NCBI GenBank assembly: GCA_007988785.1
Contig: BJUU01000003.1
Coordinates: 1-64,000, forward strand
DNA from: Agrococcus baldri
GTDB lineage: Bacteria > Actinomycetota > Actinomycetes > Actinomycetales > Microbacteriaceae
DNA: 64,000 bases
Reading direction: 5' to 3'
Below are positions 56,041-63,849 of this stretch, piece by piece (position 1 is the first letter of the stretch; each line of letters begins with the position of its first letter). The translations under genes were made by a program, and so were the position numbers. The notes beneath the pieces are model-generated. The model had not been told where the DNA came from. It saw nothing but the letters and a program-made list of their open reading frames with translations, and did not search any database.

Positions 56041-56634
56041 ATGAGTTGGACCAAGCTCTCGGATGATTTCACCGATCGCGCCGACCTGGCCGGTCTCGAC
56101 CCGGCCGACCGCTGGCACTACCTCGCGATGATCCAGCTCTGCTCACGAGGCGAGCACCTGACGGGCGAATTGCGAGCAATCGACGCGAGGCGCGCATCTG
56201 ACCACGAGGACCCAGCAGCAGCAGTCCAGCGGATCGCCGCGGCCGGGCTTCTCGAAGTCACCGGCACGACCGTTCGCGTAGTGGAGATCGACGAGCACAT
56301 CCCTCCGCCCTCGGTCCGGATGAAGGCCGATGCCGACAAGCGCCGCAAGCGCCGCGAGCGTGCACACAAGGCAGGCGATCACCATCTGTGTCTGCCTGAT
56401 CACTGCACGAGTGCTGCACCGCTCTCGTCACGCCCGGAACCTCGTGACGTCACGCGTGACCCCGGGACGGGACGGGACGGGACAGGGCGGGCCTTTGCGC
56501 GAGCAGCTATTCAGACTGAGCAGGCCAACAAGAACGCAGGCGAGATCACGGGATGGGCGACTGCAACCCCAGGACAGGCTGCGACCGTCAACTTCCCCCC
56601 GCCGCCGTACACCGGAACCGAGGAAGCCGCGTGA
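56041..56634 (+). CDS. Element replication/DNA-binding type protein, hypothetical
   Basis: A 197-residue protein. Residues ~1-90 look like a winged-helix domain (MSWTKLSDDFTDRADLAGLD; AAAVQRIAAAGLLEVTG), followed by a basic stretch (KADADKRRKRRERAHKAG) and a Pro/Thr-rich tail. This start is typical of DnaD-like or replisome-organiser proteins in actinobacterial phages and integrative plasmids, and it lacks any Walker motif. The role in replication is inferred. It overlaps the next small gene as GTGA. Confidence 0.55.
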   Translation: MSWTKLSDDFTDRADLAGLDPADRWHYLAMIQLCSRGEHLTGELRAIDARRASDHEDPAAAVQRIAAAGLLEVTGTTVRVVEIDEHIPPPSVRMKADADKRRKRRERAHKAGDHHLCLPDHCTSAAPLSSRPEPRDVTRDPGTGRDGTGRAFARAAIQTEQANKNAGEITGWATATPGQAATVNFPPPPYTGTEEAA

Positions 56635-56924
56635 AGCCCGGCATGGGAGGCAGCAGTGCTTGCCGACATCACATCGCGAACGGCGAGCCTTCATGGCGTT
56701 TTCTCGTGCCTGACGCGGCCAAGGAAGAGCCCGACATGGGAGAGCTGCTGGGCGACATCCGGTCGATACACCCGTAGCCCAGGAACTACCGCGAAGTGAA
56801 GGCGAAGCTCCACATTGCGGAGCAGCTGGCCCGTGACCTCTGGCGGACGCATCGGGAGACGCCTCAGAAGGCGGAGAATGTCCCTGCCGCGGCTCCTGCA
56901 TCTGTTGCACCTGAGCGCACCTGA
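56631..56924 (+). pseudogene. Small gene with in-frame stop (broken or two tiny ORFs)
   Basis: A GTG at 56631 overlaps the preceding stop and reads 48 residues to a TAG at 56775-56777 (GELLGDIRSIHP). The same frame remains open after the TAG and gives a coding-like helical segment, NYREVKAKLHIAEQLARDLW, then an Ala/Pro tail to TGA at 56924. The second half has its own GTG at 56796 but no ribosome site. It may be one gene broken by a nonsense change or two small proteins. Function is unknown. Confidence 0.35.
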
Positions 56925-56951
56925 CCCATCGGGGCAGTAGCTGACGCACCT

Positions 56952-56989
56952 CACCCGCGCGCCCCACCCCTAGAGGGGTGGGGCGGGTG
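56952..56989 (+). terminator. Intrinsic terminator before cargo gene
   Basis: GCCCCACCCC pairs with GGGGTGGGGC around a 4-nt loop, with a second outer stem CACCC/GGGTG. It separates the replication-type genes from the cargo gene. Confidence 0.75.
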
Positions 56990-57044
56990 CGGTGCGGTGC
57001 CGGCGCATTTGCTGTGAGGGTCGCCGGAACGCCAGCATTGCTCC

Positions 57045-58403
57045 ATGCCCGAAGAAGTCTTGAATCCGCAGGATCGCCCTCGAGTTCTGGTAATCGTCGA
57101 GAACGATGACCTCCGAGAAGAAATCAGACCCATTGCACACTGGGGCGGATCACTGGAGGAGCATGCGGAGGTCCGGTCGATCGCCTGGTCGGAGTACGAC
57201 GTCATCATCACGGACTTGAGCCCCTACAGGTCCTTGGCTTCGCACCTTCCCCTGCAGCGATGGATCGCTGATGGCGTCCCTGTGTTCTACATGATCACTC
57301 CCGGGCGCGACCACGAGACGGTAGACCGAGGACTTGAGCGGAAGAACCGCGGCGCGGGCACCCTTGTGAAGGTGAACAGCCCCGGCAGACAGGTCGCCAT
57401 CGAGGAGGGAGCCCTGTCCTCCGACGAGGCGGCCCTCGCTCGCTCTACATTGAGCACCGACCTGTCCGATCGGCCGTCGCAATGGGGTCTAGGCATGCGA
57501 GAGTCTTTCAGCGAGCCACCCTGTCTTGTCATCACCCCCCTGCTCCTCGGACCCAAGCGGATGGCACTTGCGGGCACCTACGACCGCGGAGACGGCGTCA
57601 CTAACTGGTTCATGCCCCGAGACGCGAGTCTCCTGCCCTGGCTTCGCCTCGCGTTCGAACGATGGCGTCGAGAACGCCCCAATTCGTTCCCCAGCGCGCC
57701 GGACTGGCAACACTCGAGGGCATGGCAGTCCAAGGCTGAGGAGAAAGCGGCATCAACTGTTCAGTCCGCTGTGGTGGCGCTCGCCGCTGCGCAGGCGGAA
57801 CACGATCGCGTGGTGGCCGAGGCGACCGCCGAGTTGGTCGAAGCCCGCTCGATCGCCGACCGGGGGCAGCGACGCCTGCTTACGGCGTCTGGTGCTGAAC
57901 TCGTCGCCGCCGTCGCGGACGCACTGCGGCTCTTCGAATTGGACGTCCTGTCGATGGATGAGGACACCTCAGACGCTCCCAAGCACGAAGACCTGCGAGC
58001 CTCAGCCTCGACTGTGACCGCCATCGTCGAAGTGACAGGCACGAAGCGCGGCGTGCCCCAGGTCAAGTGGACAAAGCTCACGACACACCTGGCCAACTAC
58101 CTGAGACAACAGGATGCAGATCAGCGCGCGGTGCCATGGCTTGTCGTAAACCAGCACGTCGAGCTCGAGCCTCAATCGCGACCTCAACTATGGAACGCGG
58201 ACTTCGTTGCCGTGATCGAGGAATCGGGAGGGATGGCGATCGAAAGCCCCGCGCTCTTCGTTCTGGCCGAGGCTGTGTCCCAAGCCCACGTTGCAGCCGA
58301 CGAAGTCCGGACGCTGCTGTTCGAGACGCGCGGCGTCCTCGACCTGCAAGGCGCTCAACAGTTCCTGGCTGAGCAGATCGAGGCGAAGCCCGGCACCTCC
58401 TAG
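57045..58403 (+). CDS. Cargo protein with predicted PD-(D/E)XK nuclease-like C-terminal domain
   Basis: A 452-residue protein of unknown function. Residues ~12-85 look like an alpha/beta (receiver-like) module (PRVLVIVENDDL; EYDVIITDLS). Residues ~90-215 are unassigned, and ~225-290 form a coiled coil rich in Ala, Glu and Lys. Residues ~290-452 read like the coiled-coil-plus-nuclease architecture seen in many defence proteins: GAELVAAVADALRLFELDV, then E315-D316 in HEDLRA, and IVEVTGTKRG with E329. In that family the E-x-K lysine is expected at position 331, which is Thr here; K334 might replace it. If catalytically dead, it would be a binding or sensing protein. Isolated, monocistronic, own upstream terminator: a typical position for element cargo, such as a defence gene. 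Confidence 0.55.
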   Translation: MPEEVLNPQDRPRVLVIVENDDLREEIRPIAHWGGSLEEHAEVRSIAWSEYDVIITDLSPYRSLASHLPLQRWIADGVPVFYMITPGRDHETVDRGLERKNRGAGTLVKVNSPGRQVAIEEGALSSDEAALARSTLSTDLSDRPSQWGLGMRESFSEPPCLVITPLLLGPKRMALAGTYDRGDGVTNWFMPRDASLLPWLRLAFERWRRERPNSFPSAPDWQHSRAWQSKAEEKAASTVQSAVVALAAAQAEHDRVVAEATAELVEARSIADRGQRRLLTASGAELVAAVADALRLFELDVLSMDEDTSDAPKHEDLRASASTVTAIVEVTGTKRGVPQVKWTKLTTHLANYLRQQDADQRAVPWLVVNQHVELEPQSRPQLWNADFVAVIEESGGMAIESPALFVLAEAVSQAHVAADEVRTLLFETRGVLDLQGAQQFLAEQIEAKPGTS

Positions 58404-58421
58404 GGGGAGGGAGGCCGCAGC

Positions 58422-58790
58422 CTAGGTTGCCTCCGCACCGCTTCGCGTTCTGGTGCTCGCGGCGTGTACGGGTCTGGGAGGTTTTTTCTTCCGACCCGCG
58501 TCATTGGCCGCAGCGGATAGCAGGCATCTCCAAGAGTCCGCCTGGAACTGCGGTTGAACCGCATGTCTCGAGCTGTAGCTCGCGTCGGGATTGACCGCAC
58601 CCGTGGGCATACCGTCCCGCCTCACCCGCTTGCGCCGACTCTGGAAGCGCGAGCGCACATGGCCTCCGTATTCCGCCGGGTTCCGCTCACGCCGGACGGC
58701 ATTCCTGACCTGCACGTAGCGGCCGCTGGGTAGCAAGACCCAAAGGGGCGCGGGAGCCTCCATCAACATCACGAGTTCCTTCGCAGACAC
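58422..58790 (-). CDS. Small hypothetical protein (doubtful)
   Basis: The 122-residue frame from GTG 58790 contains a coding-like segment (PLWVLLPSGRYVQVRNAVRR), then a basic, low-complexity tail. An ATG at 58769 has a better ribosome site (AAGGAA), so the true protein may be shorter. There is no domain match. The 58404-58834 interval otherwise holds nothing I recognise. It may be non-coding. Confidence 0.35.
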   Translation of the reverse strand: MSAKELVMLMEAPAPLWVLLPSGRYVQVRNAVRRERNPAEYGGHVRSRFQSRRKRVRRDGMPTGAVNPDASYSSRHAVQPQFQADSWRCLLSAAANDAGRKKKPPRPVHAASTRTRSGAEAT

Positions 58791-58834
58791 TTGTCTCTTC
58801 TGCTGGCACGCTTGGCGCCCCGTCGGGCGTCTGC

Positions 58835-59200
58835 TCAGCTGATCCTGGCGACGAAGGCCTCTGCCCCTTCCAGATGCCGCATGAGCTTGTCGCGGCGACG
58901 GATCGACTCGACTAGGAAGTAGGAAGCCCGCTCAGGCTCCATCTCGGCGAGCGGATCGTTGGGGGACGCCTCCGCTGCGCGCACCAGTTCGGCCATCTCC
59001 TCGAGCGTGAAACCCATGGGCTTCATGCTGCGGACCAGCATCACCTGCTGCTCATCGGACGTCGTGTACAGGCGGAAACCGCCGCTTGTTCTTCCCGAGG
59101 CCCGGACGAGGCCGACTTCATCCCAGTGGCGAAGCGTCCGGAGCGAGAGGCCCGTGCGTTCGGCGAGTTCGCCGATGTGCATCATCATCTCGTCGGCCAT
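58835..59200 (-). CDS. MerR family transcriptional regulator
   Basis: A 121-residue regulator. The MerR winged HTH is HIGELAERTGLSLRTLRHW near the N-terminus, followed by GGFRLYTTSDEQQ and a coiled coil. The C-terminal part is short (no cysteine or metal-binding motif), so the inducer is probably not a metal. ATG at 59200 is preferred; AAAGGGTGG precedes it. It is divergent from the SulP gene, with a near-palindromic operator between. Confidence 0.92.
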   Translation of the reverse strand: MADEMMMHIGELAERTGLSLRTLRHWDEVGLVRASGRTSGGFRLYTTSDEQQVMLVRSMKPMGFTLEEMAELVRAAEASPNDPLAEMEPERASYFLVESIRRRDKLMRHLEGAEAFVARIS

Positions 59201-59217
59201 CAGCCACCCTTTCAACT

Positions 59218-59237
59218 CTACCCTTACGTTAGGGTAG
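59218..59237. promoter_or_regulatory. Predicted MerR operator
   Basis: CTACCCTTAC-GTTAGGGTAG is a 20-bp inverted repeat with one mismatched pair (9 of 10), 18 bp upstream of the MerR start and 136 bp upstream of the SulP start. Classic MerR-family dyad placement; could control both genes. Confidence 0.7.
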
Positions 59238-59372
59238 TGTATCGCTCGTCGGATCCAGCGCTCATCACCGCAACCTTGCCGGTCGGCTGGACCGGCCCGC
59301 GCGTCGACGCGCCCCCACTCTTCGTCCGTCGCTTCGGCACGTCCGCGCGAACCCCCATAACCCAGGAGCCTC

Positions 59373-60893
59373 ATGGCAATCAACACCCCTGCCCTCGACC
59401 GGGCGCGCTACCGCGACAACCCATCCGTCTGGAAGGTGCTGCGCAGCCCCAAACTGCTGACGCGCGAGTCCCTCGCCGGCCTCGTCGTCGCCATGGCCCT
59501 TATCCCCGAGGCCATCTCGTTCTCGATCATCGCCGGCGTCGACCCGCGCGTCGGCCTCTTCTCATCGTTCGTCATGGCCGTGTCTATCGCGTTCCTCGGC
59601 GGCCGGCCCGCGATGATCACCGCCGCAACGGGCGCCATCGCCCTCGTCATCGCACCCGTGGCGCGCGAGTACGGACTCGATTACTTCATCGCGACGGTGA
59701 TCCTCGCCGGCCTCATCCAGGTCCTGTTCGGAGTGCTCGGCGTCGCCAAGCTCATGCGCTTCATCCCCCGCAGCGTCATGGTCGGCTTCGTCAACGCACT
59801 CGCGATCCTCATCTTCATCGCTCAGGTGCCTCACCTGCTCGGCGTCTCCTGGCTCGTGTACCCGCTCGTCGCGGTCGGCATCCTCATCATGGTGCTGATG
59901 CCGCGGCTCACCAAGGTGATCCCCGCCCCGCTCGTGGCCATCGTGCTGCTCACGGGCGCCGTGCTCGTGTTCGGGTTTGGCGTGCCGAACGTGGGCGACC
60001 AGGGTGAACTGCCTCGCAGCCTCCCGGAGCTGTTCATCCCGAACGTCCCTCTGACGCTCGAGACGCTGGGCATCATCGGCCCGTACGCGATCGCCATGGC
60101 ACTCGTGGGCCTGCTCGAGTCACTCATGACTGCGAAGCTCGTCGACGACGTGACCGACACGCACTCCGACAAGACTCGCGAGTCCTGGGGTCAGGGCGTC
60201 GCGAACGTCCTGTCGGGCTTCTTCGGCGGCATGGGCGGTTGCGCCATGATCGGTCAGACGATGATTAACGTGAAGGCCTCCGGCGCGCGCTCGCGGGTCT
60301 CGACCTTCCTTGCGGGTGTCTTCCTGCTGGTGCTGGTCGTGGGGCTGGGCGACGTCGTCGCGCTGATCCCGATGGCGGCGTTGGTCGCCGTGATGATCAT
60401 CGTGTCCGTCGCGACGTTCGACTGGCACAGCATCCGTCCGTCGACGCTGAAGCGGATGCCGATCAGCGAGACCGTCGTCATGCTCGTCACGGTCGTCGTG
60501 GTCGTCGCGACGCACAACCTTGCGATCGGCGTGATCGTCGGCGTGCTGACTGCGATGGTCGCGTTCGCGCGACGGGTCGCGCACTTCGCGAACGTCACGC
60601 GCGAGGTGCGGGACGACAAGGGCGTGAAGACGGCGTTCTATGACGTGCAGGGCGAGCTCTTCTTCGCCTCGTCCAACGACCTCACCACGCAGTTCGAGTA
60701 CGCGGATGACCCGGAGCGCGTCGTCATCGACATGGCCCGCTCGCACATCTGGGATGCGTCGACGGTTGCGGCGCTCGACGCCATCGAGACGAAGTACGAG
60801 CACCACGGCAAGCAGGTCGAGCTGCACGGACTCAACGAGGCGAGCGTCCACATGCGCACGCGCCTGACCGGCAACCTCGGCGCCGGACACTAG
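59373..60893 (+). CDS. SulP family anion transporter with STAS domain
   Basis: A 506-residue SLC26/SulP transporter: about 12-14 helices, LAGLVVAMALIPEAISFSI near residue 33 and ALVGLLESLMTAKLVDD in the mid-protein, and a C-terminal STAS domain (YDVQGELFFASS; VIDMARSHIWDAS) of ~110 residues in the cytosol. The substrate could be sulfate, bicarbonate or another oxyanion; the arsenic cluster next door raises the possibility of a resistance or competition role but does not prove it. ATG at 59373; it is divergent from MerR. Confidence 0.92.
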   Translation: MAINTPALDRARYRDNPSVWKVLRSPKLLTRESLAGLVVAMALIPEAISFSIIAGVDPRVGLFSSFVMAVSIAFLGGRPAMITAATGAIALVIAPVAREYGLDYFIATVILAGLIQVLFGVLGVAKLMRFIPRSVMVGFVNALAILIFIAQVPHLLGVSWLVYPLVAVGILIMVLMPRLTKVIPAPLVAIVLLTGAVLVFGFGVPNVGDQGELPRSLPELFIPNVPLTLETLGIIGPYAIAMALVGLLESLMTAKLVDDVTDTHSDKTRESWGQGVANVLSGFFGGMGGCAMIGQTMINVKASGARSRVSTFLAGVFLLVLVVGLGDVVALIPMAALVAVMIIVSVATFDWHSIRPSTLKRMPISETVVMLVTVVVVVATHNLAIGVIVGVLTAMVAFARRVAHFANVTREVRDDKGVKTAFYDVQGELFFASSNDLTTQFEYADDPERVVIDMARSHIWDASTVAALDAIETKYEHHGKQVELHGLNEASVHMRTRLTGNLGAGH

Positions 60894-60947
60894 CCGGATC
60901 TGCTGAGGGAAGGGGTCGCCGCATGGTCGGCGACTCCTTCGCTTCGG

Positions 60948-61334
60948 TCAGTCCACGAACTCCTCGGTGACCGCAGCGGCGACCGCCTCTCGAAGGGATC
61001 GAACGTGTTCGACATCCCAAGCGTCCGGGTCAGGGAAGCTCCACTCGATGAGCCGGTTGGGCGTGCCGGGGATGTCGAGTCCGGGCTTCATCGCGACGAC
61101 GACGTCGGCGCGCTCGACGTCGTCAGTCGTCACCTTGCGCGGCACGCGATCCGTGATGTCGAGTCCGAGCTCGGCGACGGCAGCTGCGACCGCTGGGTTC
61201 ACCGTGTCGGCGGGTGCGAACCCGGCCGAGGCGGCTGTGTAGCGCTCGCCAGCGAGAAGCTCGAGCAGGGCTGCGCCGAGCTGCGATCGTCCGGCGTTGT
61301 GCGTGCAGAGGAAGAGGACGGTGGGTGTAGTCAC
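60948..61334 (-). CDS. Low-molecular-weight phosphatase family protein (arsenate reductase-like)
   Basis: A 128-residue protein with the LMW-PTP/arsenate-reductase P-loop LFLCTHNAGRSQLG (C-x-x-N-x-G-R-S) at the N-terminus and the acidic-loop motif WSFPDPDAWD near the C-terminus. It probably reduces arsenate with mycothiol or acts as a phosphatase. GTG at 61334 overlaps the upstream oxidoreductase stop as GTGA. Last gene of the operon entering from the right. Confidence 0.9.
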   Translation of the reverse strand: MTTPTVLFLCTHNAGRSQLGAALLELLAGERYTAASAGFAPADTVNPAVAAAVAELGLDITDRVPRKVTTDDVERADVVVAMKPGLDIPGTPNRLIEWSFPDPDAWDVEHVRSLREAVAAAVTEEFVD

Positions 61335-62713
61335 GAGTTCGGCTCCTTCGTTCGGGTGCGGCTCCACTGCTGGCTCGCGACCTGGACGGCGTCCCAGGGT
61401 GATCCGAGCGGTGGTGTGTAGGACAGGTCGAGCTCGCCGATCTGCTCGACGGTCAGGCCTGCGAACAACGCGGTGGCGTAGGTGTCCACGCGCTTCGCTG
61501 TCTCCGTGCCGAGCCTGCCCACCAGTTGTGCTCCGAGTAGGCGGCCGTCGAGCTCGTCGCCCGTGACGCGGATGCTGATGGGCTGTGCACCCGGGTAGTA
61601 GCGCTTGTGGTCGTCGGCGACCGCCGCGGCCGTGCGCGGTGCGAGGCCGACGCCGCGGGCCTCATGATCGCGGAGACCCGTCCGGGCGGCGACCACATCG
61701 AAGACCTTCACGACCTGCGTGCCGACGCTCCCGGCAAATCGGGCGTCGCCACCGACTGCGTTCTCGCCGGCGGTTCTGCCCTGCTTGTGGCTGGTCGTGC
61801 CGAGCGGCAGGTAGGTCTCGCCGAGCAGGCGATGATGGGTGATGACCCCGTCGCCGGCGGCCCACACGTTCGGCAGGCCGGTGCGCATCGCGCGGTCGAC
61901 GACCACGGCATGCCCGGCGCCGAGTCGTGCGCCAGCGCGCTCGAGCAGCTTGGTGTTGGGGCGGACGCCGACGACAACGAGCACGAGGTCAGCAGCGCGA
62001 GAGAAGGGCTCGCCGCGCCGAGTGCCTCGGACGACCACGCCGCCGTCGGTCTTCTCGACGCCGACGACGGTCGAGTCGGTGAGCACCTCGACGCCGTGCT
62101 GCTCGATCTCGGTGCGGACGATCGCGCCGAGCTCGGAGTCCAGGGTCGAGAGCACTTCAGGGCCGCGCTGGATCTGCGTGACGGTCAGGCCGCGCATCGT
62201 GAAGGCCTCCGCCATCTCGAGGCCGACGTACCCGGCGCCGACGATGATCGCTCGCGTGGGCTGGTGCTCGTCCAGGAATCGCTCGAGCGCGAACGTGTCG
62301 CCCATGGAGTGCATGACGTGCACGCCGTCCTCAGGCGTGAGCGCGTCGAGCCCATCGATGCCCGCGCGCGTCGGAAGCGCGCCCGTTCCGATGATGAGCT
62401 CGTCGTAGCGCACCTCGGAGACGTGACCTCGCTCGTCGCGGACGGCGAGGAGACGTCGAGAGACGTCGATCTCCGTAGCTAGCGAGTCCAGCCGCAGGCG
62501 CATGCCGGTCGCCTCCAGGTCTGCGAGCGTGCGGTGCGCGAGTGACTGCCACGGCTGCACCTCGCCGGAGATGAAGTACGGGATCCCGCAGATGGAGTAG
62601 TTCGGGTACGAGTCGGCGACGACGACGGTGACGTCGACGGACGGGTCGAGCTCCCGAGCGCGCAGGGCCGCGGAGATGCCCGCATCACTGCCTCCGACGG
62701 CGACGACATGCAT
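61331..62713 (-). CDS. CoA-disulfide reductase-like FAD/NAD(P) oxidoreductase
   Basis: A 460-residue flavin disulfide reductase. The FAD-binding start is VVAVGGSDAGISAAL. The single active cysteine is in YSICGIPYFIS near residue 45, as in CoA-disulfide reductase and NADH oxidase. The NAD(P) loop is IIVGAGYVGLEMAEAF, and the FAD C-terminal segment is VWAAGDGVITHH. The dimerisation domain ends around residue 440. ATG at 62713 follows AGGAAGG. In arsenic clusters such enzymes keep thiols reduced. Cytosolic. Confidence 0.9.
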   Translation of the reverse strand: MHVVAVGGSDAGISAALRARELDPSVDVTVVVADSYPNYSICGIPYFISGEVQPWQSLAHRTLADLEATGMRLRLDSLATEIDVSRRLLAVRDERGHVSEVRYDELIIGTGALPTRAGIDGLDALTPEDGVHVMHSMGDTFALERFLDEHQPTRAIIVGAGYVGLEMAEAFTMRGLTVTQIQRGPEVLSTLDSELGAIVRTEIEQHGVEVLTDSTVVGVEKTDGGVVVRGTRRGEPFSRAADLVLVVVGVRPNTKLLERAGARLGAGHAVVVDRAMRTGLPNVWAAGDGVITHHRLLGETYLPLGTTSHKQGRTAGENAVGGDARFAGSVGTQVVKVFDVVAARTGLRDHEARGVGLAPRTAAAVADDHKRYYPGAQPISIRVTGDELDGRLLGAQLVGRLGTETAKRVDTYATALFAGLTVEQIGELDLSYTPPLGSPWDAVQVASQQWSRTRTKEPNS

Positions 62714-62724
62714 GGGGTGCCTTC

Positions 62725-63801
62725 CTATCGATAACGCGAGTCGATGTCTGCGACGGTGGCGCGTGCCATCCGCCCGACGCCGACCAGCGTGGCGGACGCC
62801 GGGCCGCACCAGTCGCCGTAGCCGACGAAGTAGAGACCCGGGACAGAGGCCGACGCGGTCGTGAGGTCGCTGCGCACCTGGGGCGCGCCTCCGGCGCGGT
62901 CGAGCTCGAGCGACAGCGCCGGCGCGAGGTCCGGCCGGAAGCCCGTGCACCAGATGACGACGTCCACGGGCGTCTCGGAGCCGTCCGTCCAGCGCACGCC
63001 CGTGGGGATGAGTCTGTCGAGATCCCAGCGCGCCCGCAGGCCGCGGCCTCGAGCGGCACGCACGGGCGGCAGTGCCACGATGTCGCCGAGATCCGCCACG
63101 CCTCGGCTGTGTCCCTCCACCTGTTGCGTCGCTGCGGCGAACAGCTCGCGTCCACCGACCTCGTCCGGCAGGAACCGCGGGATGCGTCTGGTGACCCAGG
63201 TCACGTCGGCGGACGGTTCGAGGTCCGCCGCGATCTGCGCGCCGCTGTTGCCTCCGCCGACGACGCACACGCGAAGACCCTCGAACTCGGCCGGCCCGGC
63301 GTAGCCGCGCGTGTGGAGCTGGCGGCCACCGAAGTCGTCGATGCCCGGGACAGACGGCACGAACGGCCGACCCCAGGTGCCCGTAGCCATGACGACCACG
63401 TCGGCGCGGCGCGTGCCGCTGGTCGCGTCGATCTCGAACCCGTGGTCGCCGCCCCGTCGGATCTGGGAGACCTCCTCGCTGTGCGAGACGGGCAGCTCGT
63501 ATCGCTGCGCATACGCGCGGAGGTAGTCGACCACCTCGGGAGCTGAAGCGGTGTCCTCGCGCGACTGGGGCATGCGCATGCCGGGCAGCGACGAGAAGTC
63601 GGCGGGCGAGAAGAGGCGCAGGCTCGGCCACATGTCGGCCCACGAGCCGCCTCCTTCGGGGCGGCTCTCGAGGAGCTCGAACTCCGGGGCCGACTCTCGT
63701 CGCCCTTGGGCGGCATCGCGACGCAGCCGCGCCAGGAAGTAGCCGACCGCGAGGGCAGACTGACCGCCGCCGATGACGGCGATCGACCGCGGCGCCGTCA
63801 T
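62725..63801 (-). CDS. Flavin-dependent monooxygenase/oxidoreductase (ArsO-like)
   Basis: A 358-residue FAD/NADPH enzyme of the flavin-containing monooxygenase group. The FAD loop is IAVIGGGQSALAVGYFL, a monooxygenase-like GSWADMWPSLRLFSP follows, the NADP loop is VCVVGGGNSGAQIAADL, and the second FAD motif is LYFVGYGDWCGPASATLVG. Proteins of this type occur in arsenic operons (ArsO/ArsH neighbourhoods) and may oxidise organoarsenicals or thiols. It lies 48 bp after the arsC fragment and 11 bp before the next gene, in one operon. Confidence 0.88.
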   Translation of the reverse strand: MTAPRSIAVIGGGQSALAVGYFLARLRRDAAQGRRESAPEFELLESRPEGGGSWADMWPSLRLFSPADFSSLPGMRMPQSREDTASAPEVVDYLRAYAQRYELPVSHSEEVSQIRRGGDHGFEIDATSGTRRADVVVMATGTWGRPFVPSVPGIDDFGGRQLHTRGYAGPAEFEGLRVCVVGGGNSGAQIAADLEPSADVTWVTRRIPRFLPDEVGGRELFAAATQQVEGHSRGVADLGDIVALPPVRAARGRGLRARWDLDRLIPTGVRWTDGSETPVDVVIWCTGFRPDLAPALSLELDRAGGAPQVRSDLTTASASVPGLYFVGYGDWCGPASATLVGVGRMARATVADIDSRYR

Positions 63802-63849
63802 GGGCGGGCCGATGCGGGCGGTCGGGCGATGCGACTCACAGCGTGGGTC

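Larger units (their letters stand above)
53823..58403 (+). mobile_element. Integrative element in tRNA-Ser(GCT); right end unresolved
   Basis: From the tRNA 3' end rightward, base composition becomes visibly less GC-rich and codon use more varied. Contents are a tyrosine integrase pointing at the tRNA, an HTH protein, an excisionase-like gene, a replication-type gene, a broken small gene and a cargo gene. The left end (attL) is the tRNA 3' half (~53823-53847). I searched the rest of the window for a second copy of GGTTCAAATCCCTCCGTC and saw none, so the element may extend beyond 58403, or past the window. Confidence 0.6.

Noticed and set aside
56428-56967. 179-residue minus-strand frame over the replication-type genes
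   Set aside because: It is antisense to genes with ribosome sites and start/stop overlaps and has a low-complexity, Cys/Arg/Gly-rich composition.
58560-58640. Candidate attR for the integrative element
   Set aside because: No match to the tRNA-Ser 3' end (GGTTCAAATCCCTCC) occurs there or elsewhere to the right.
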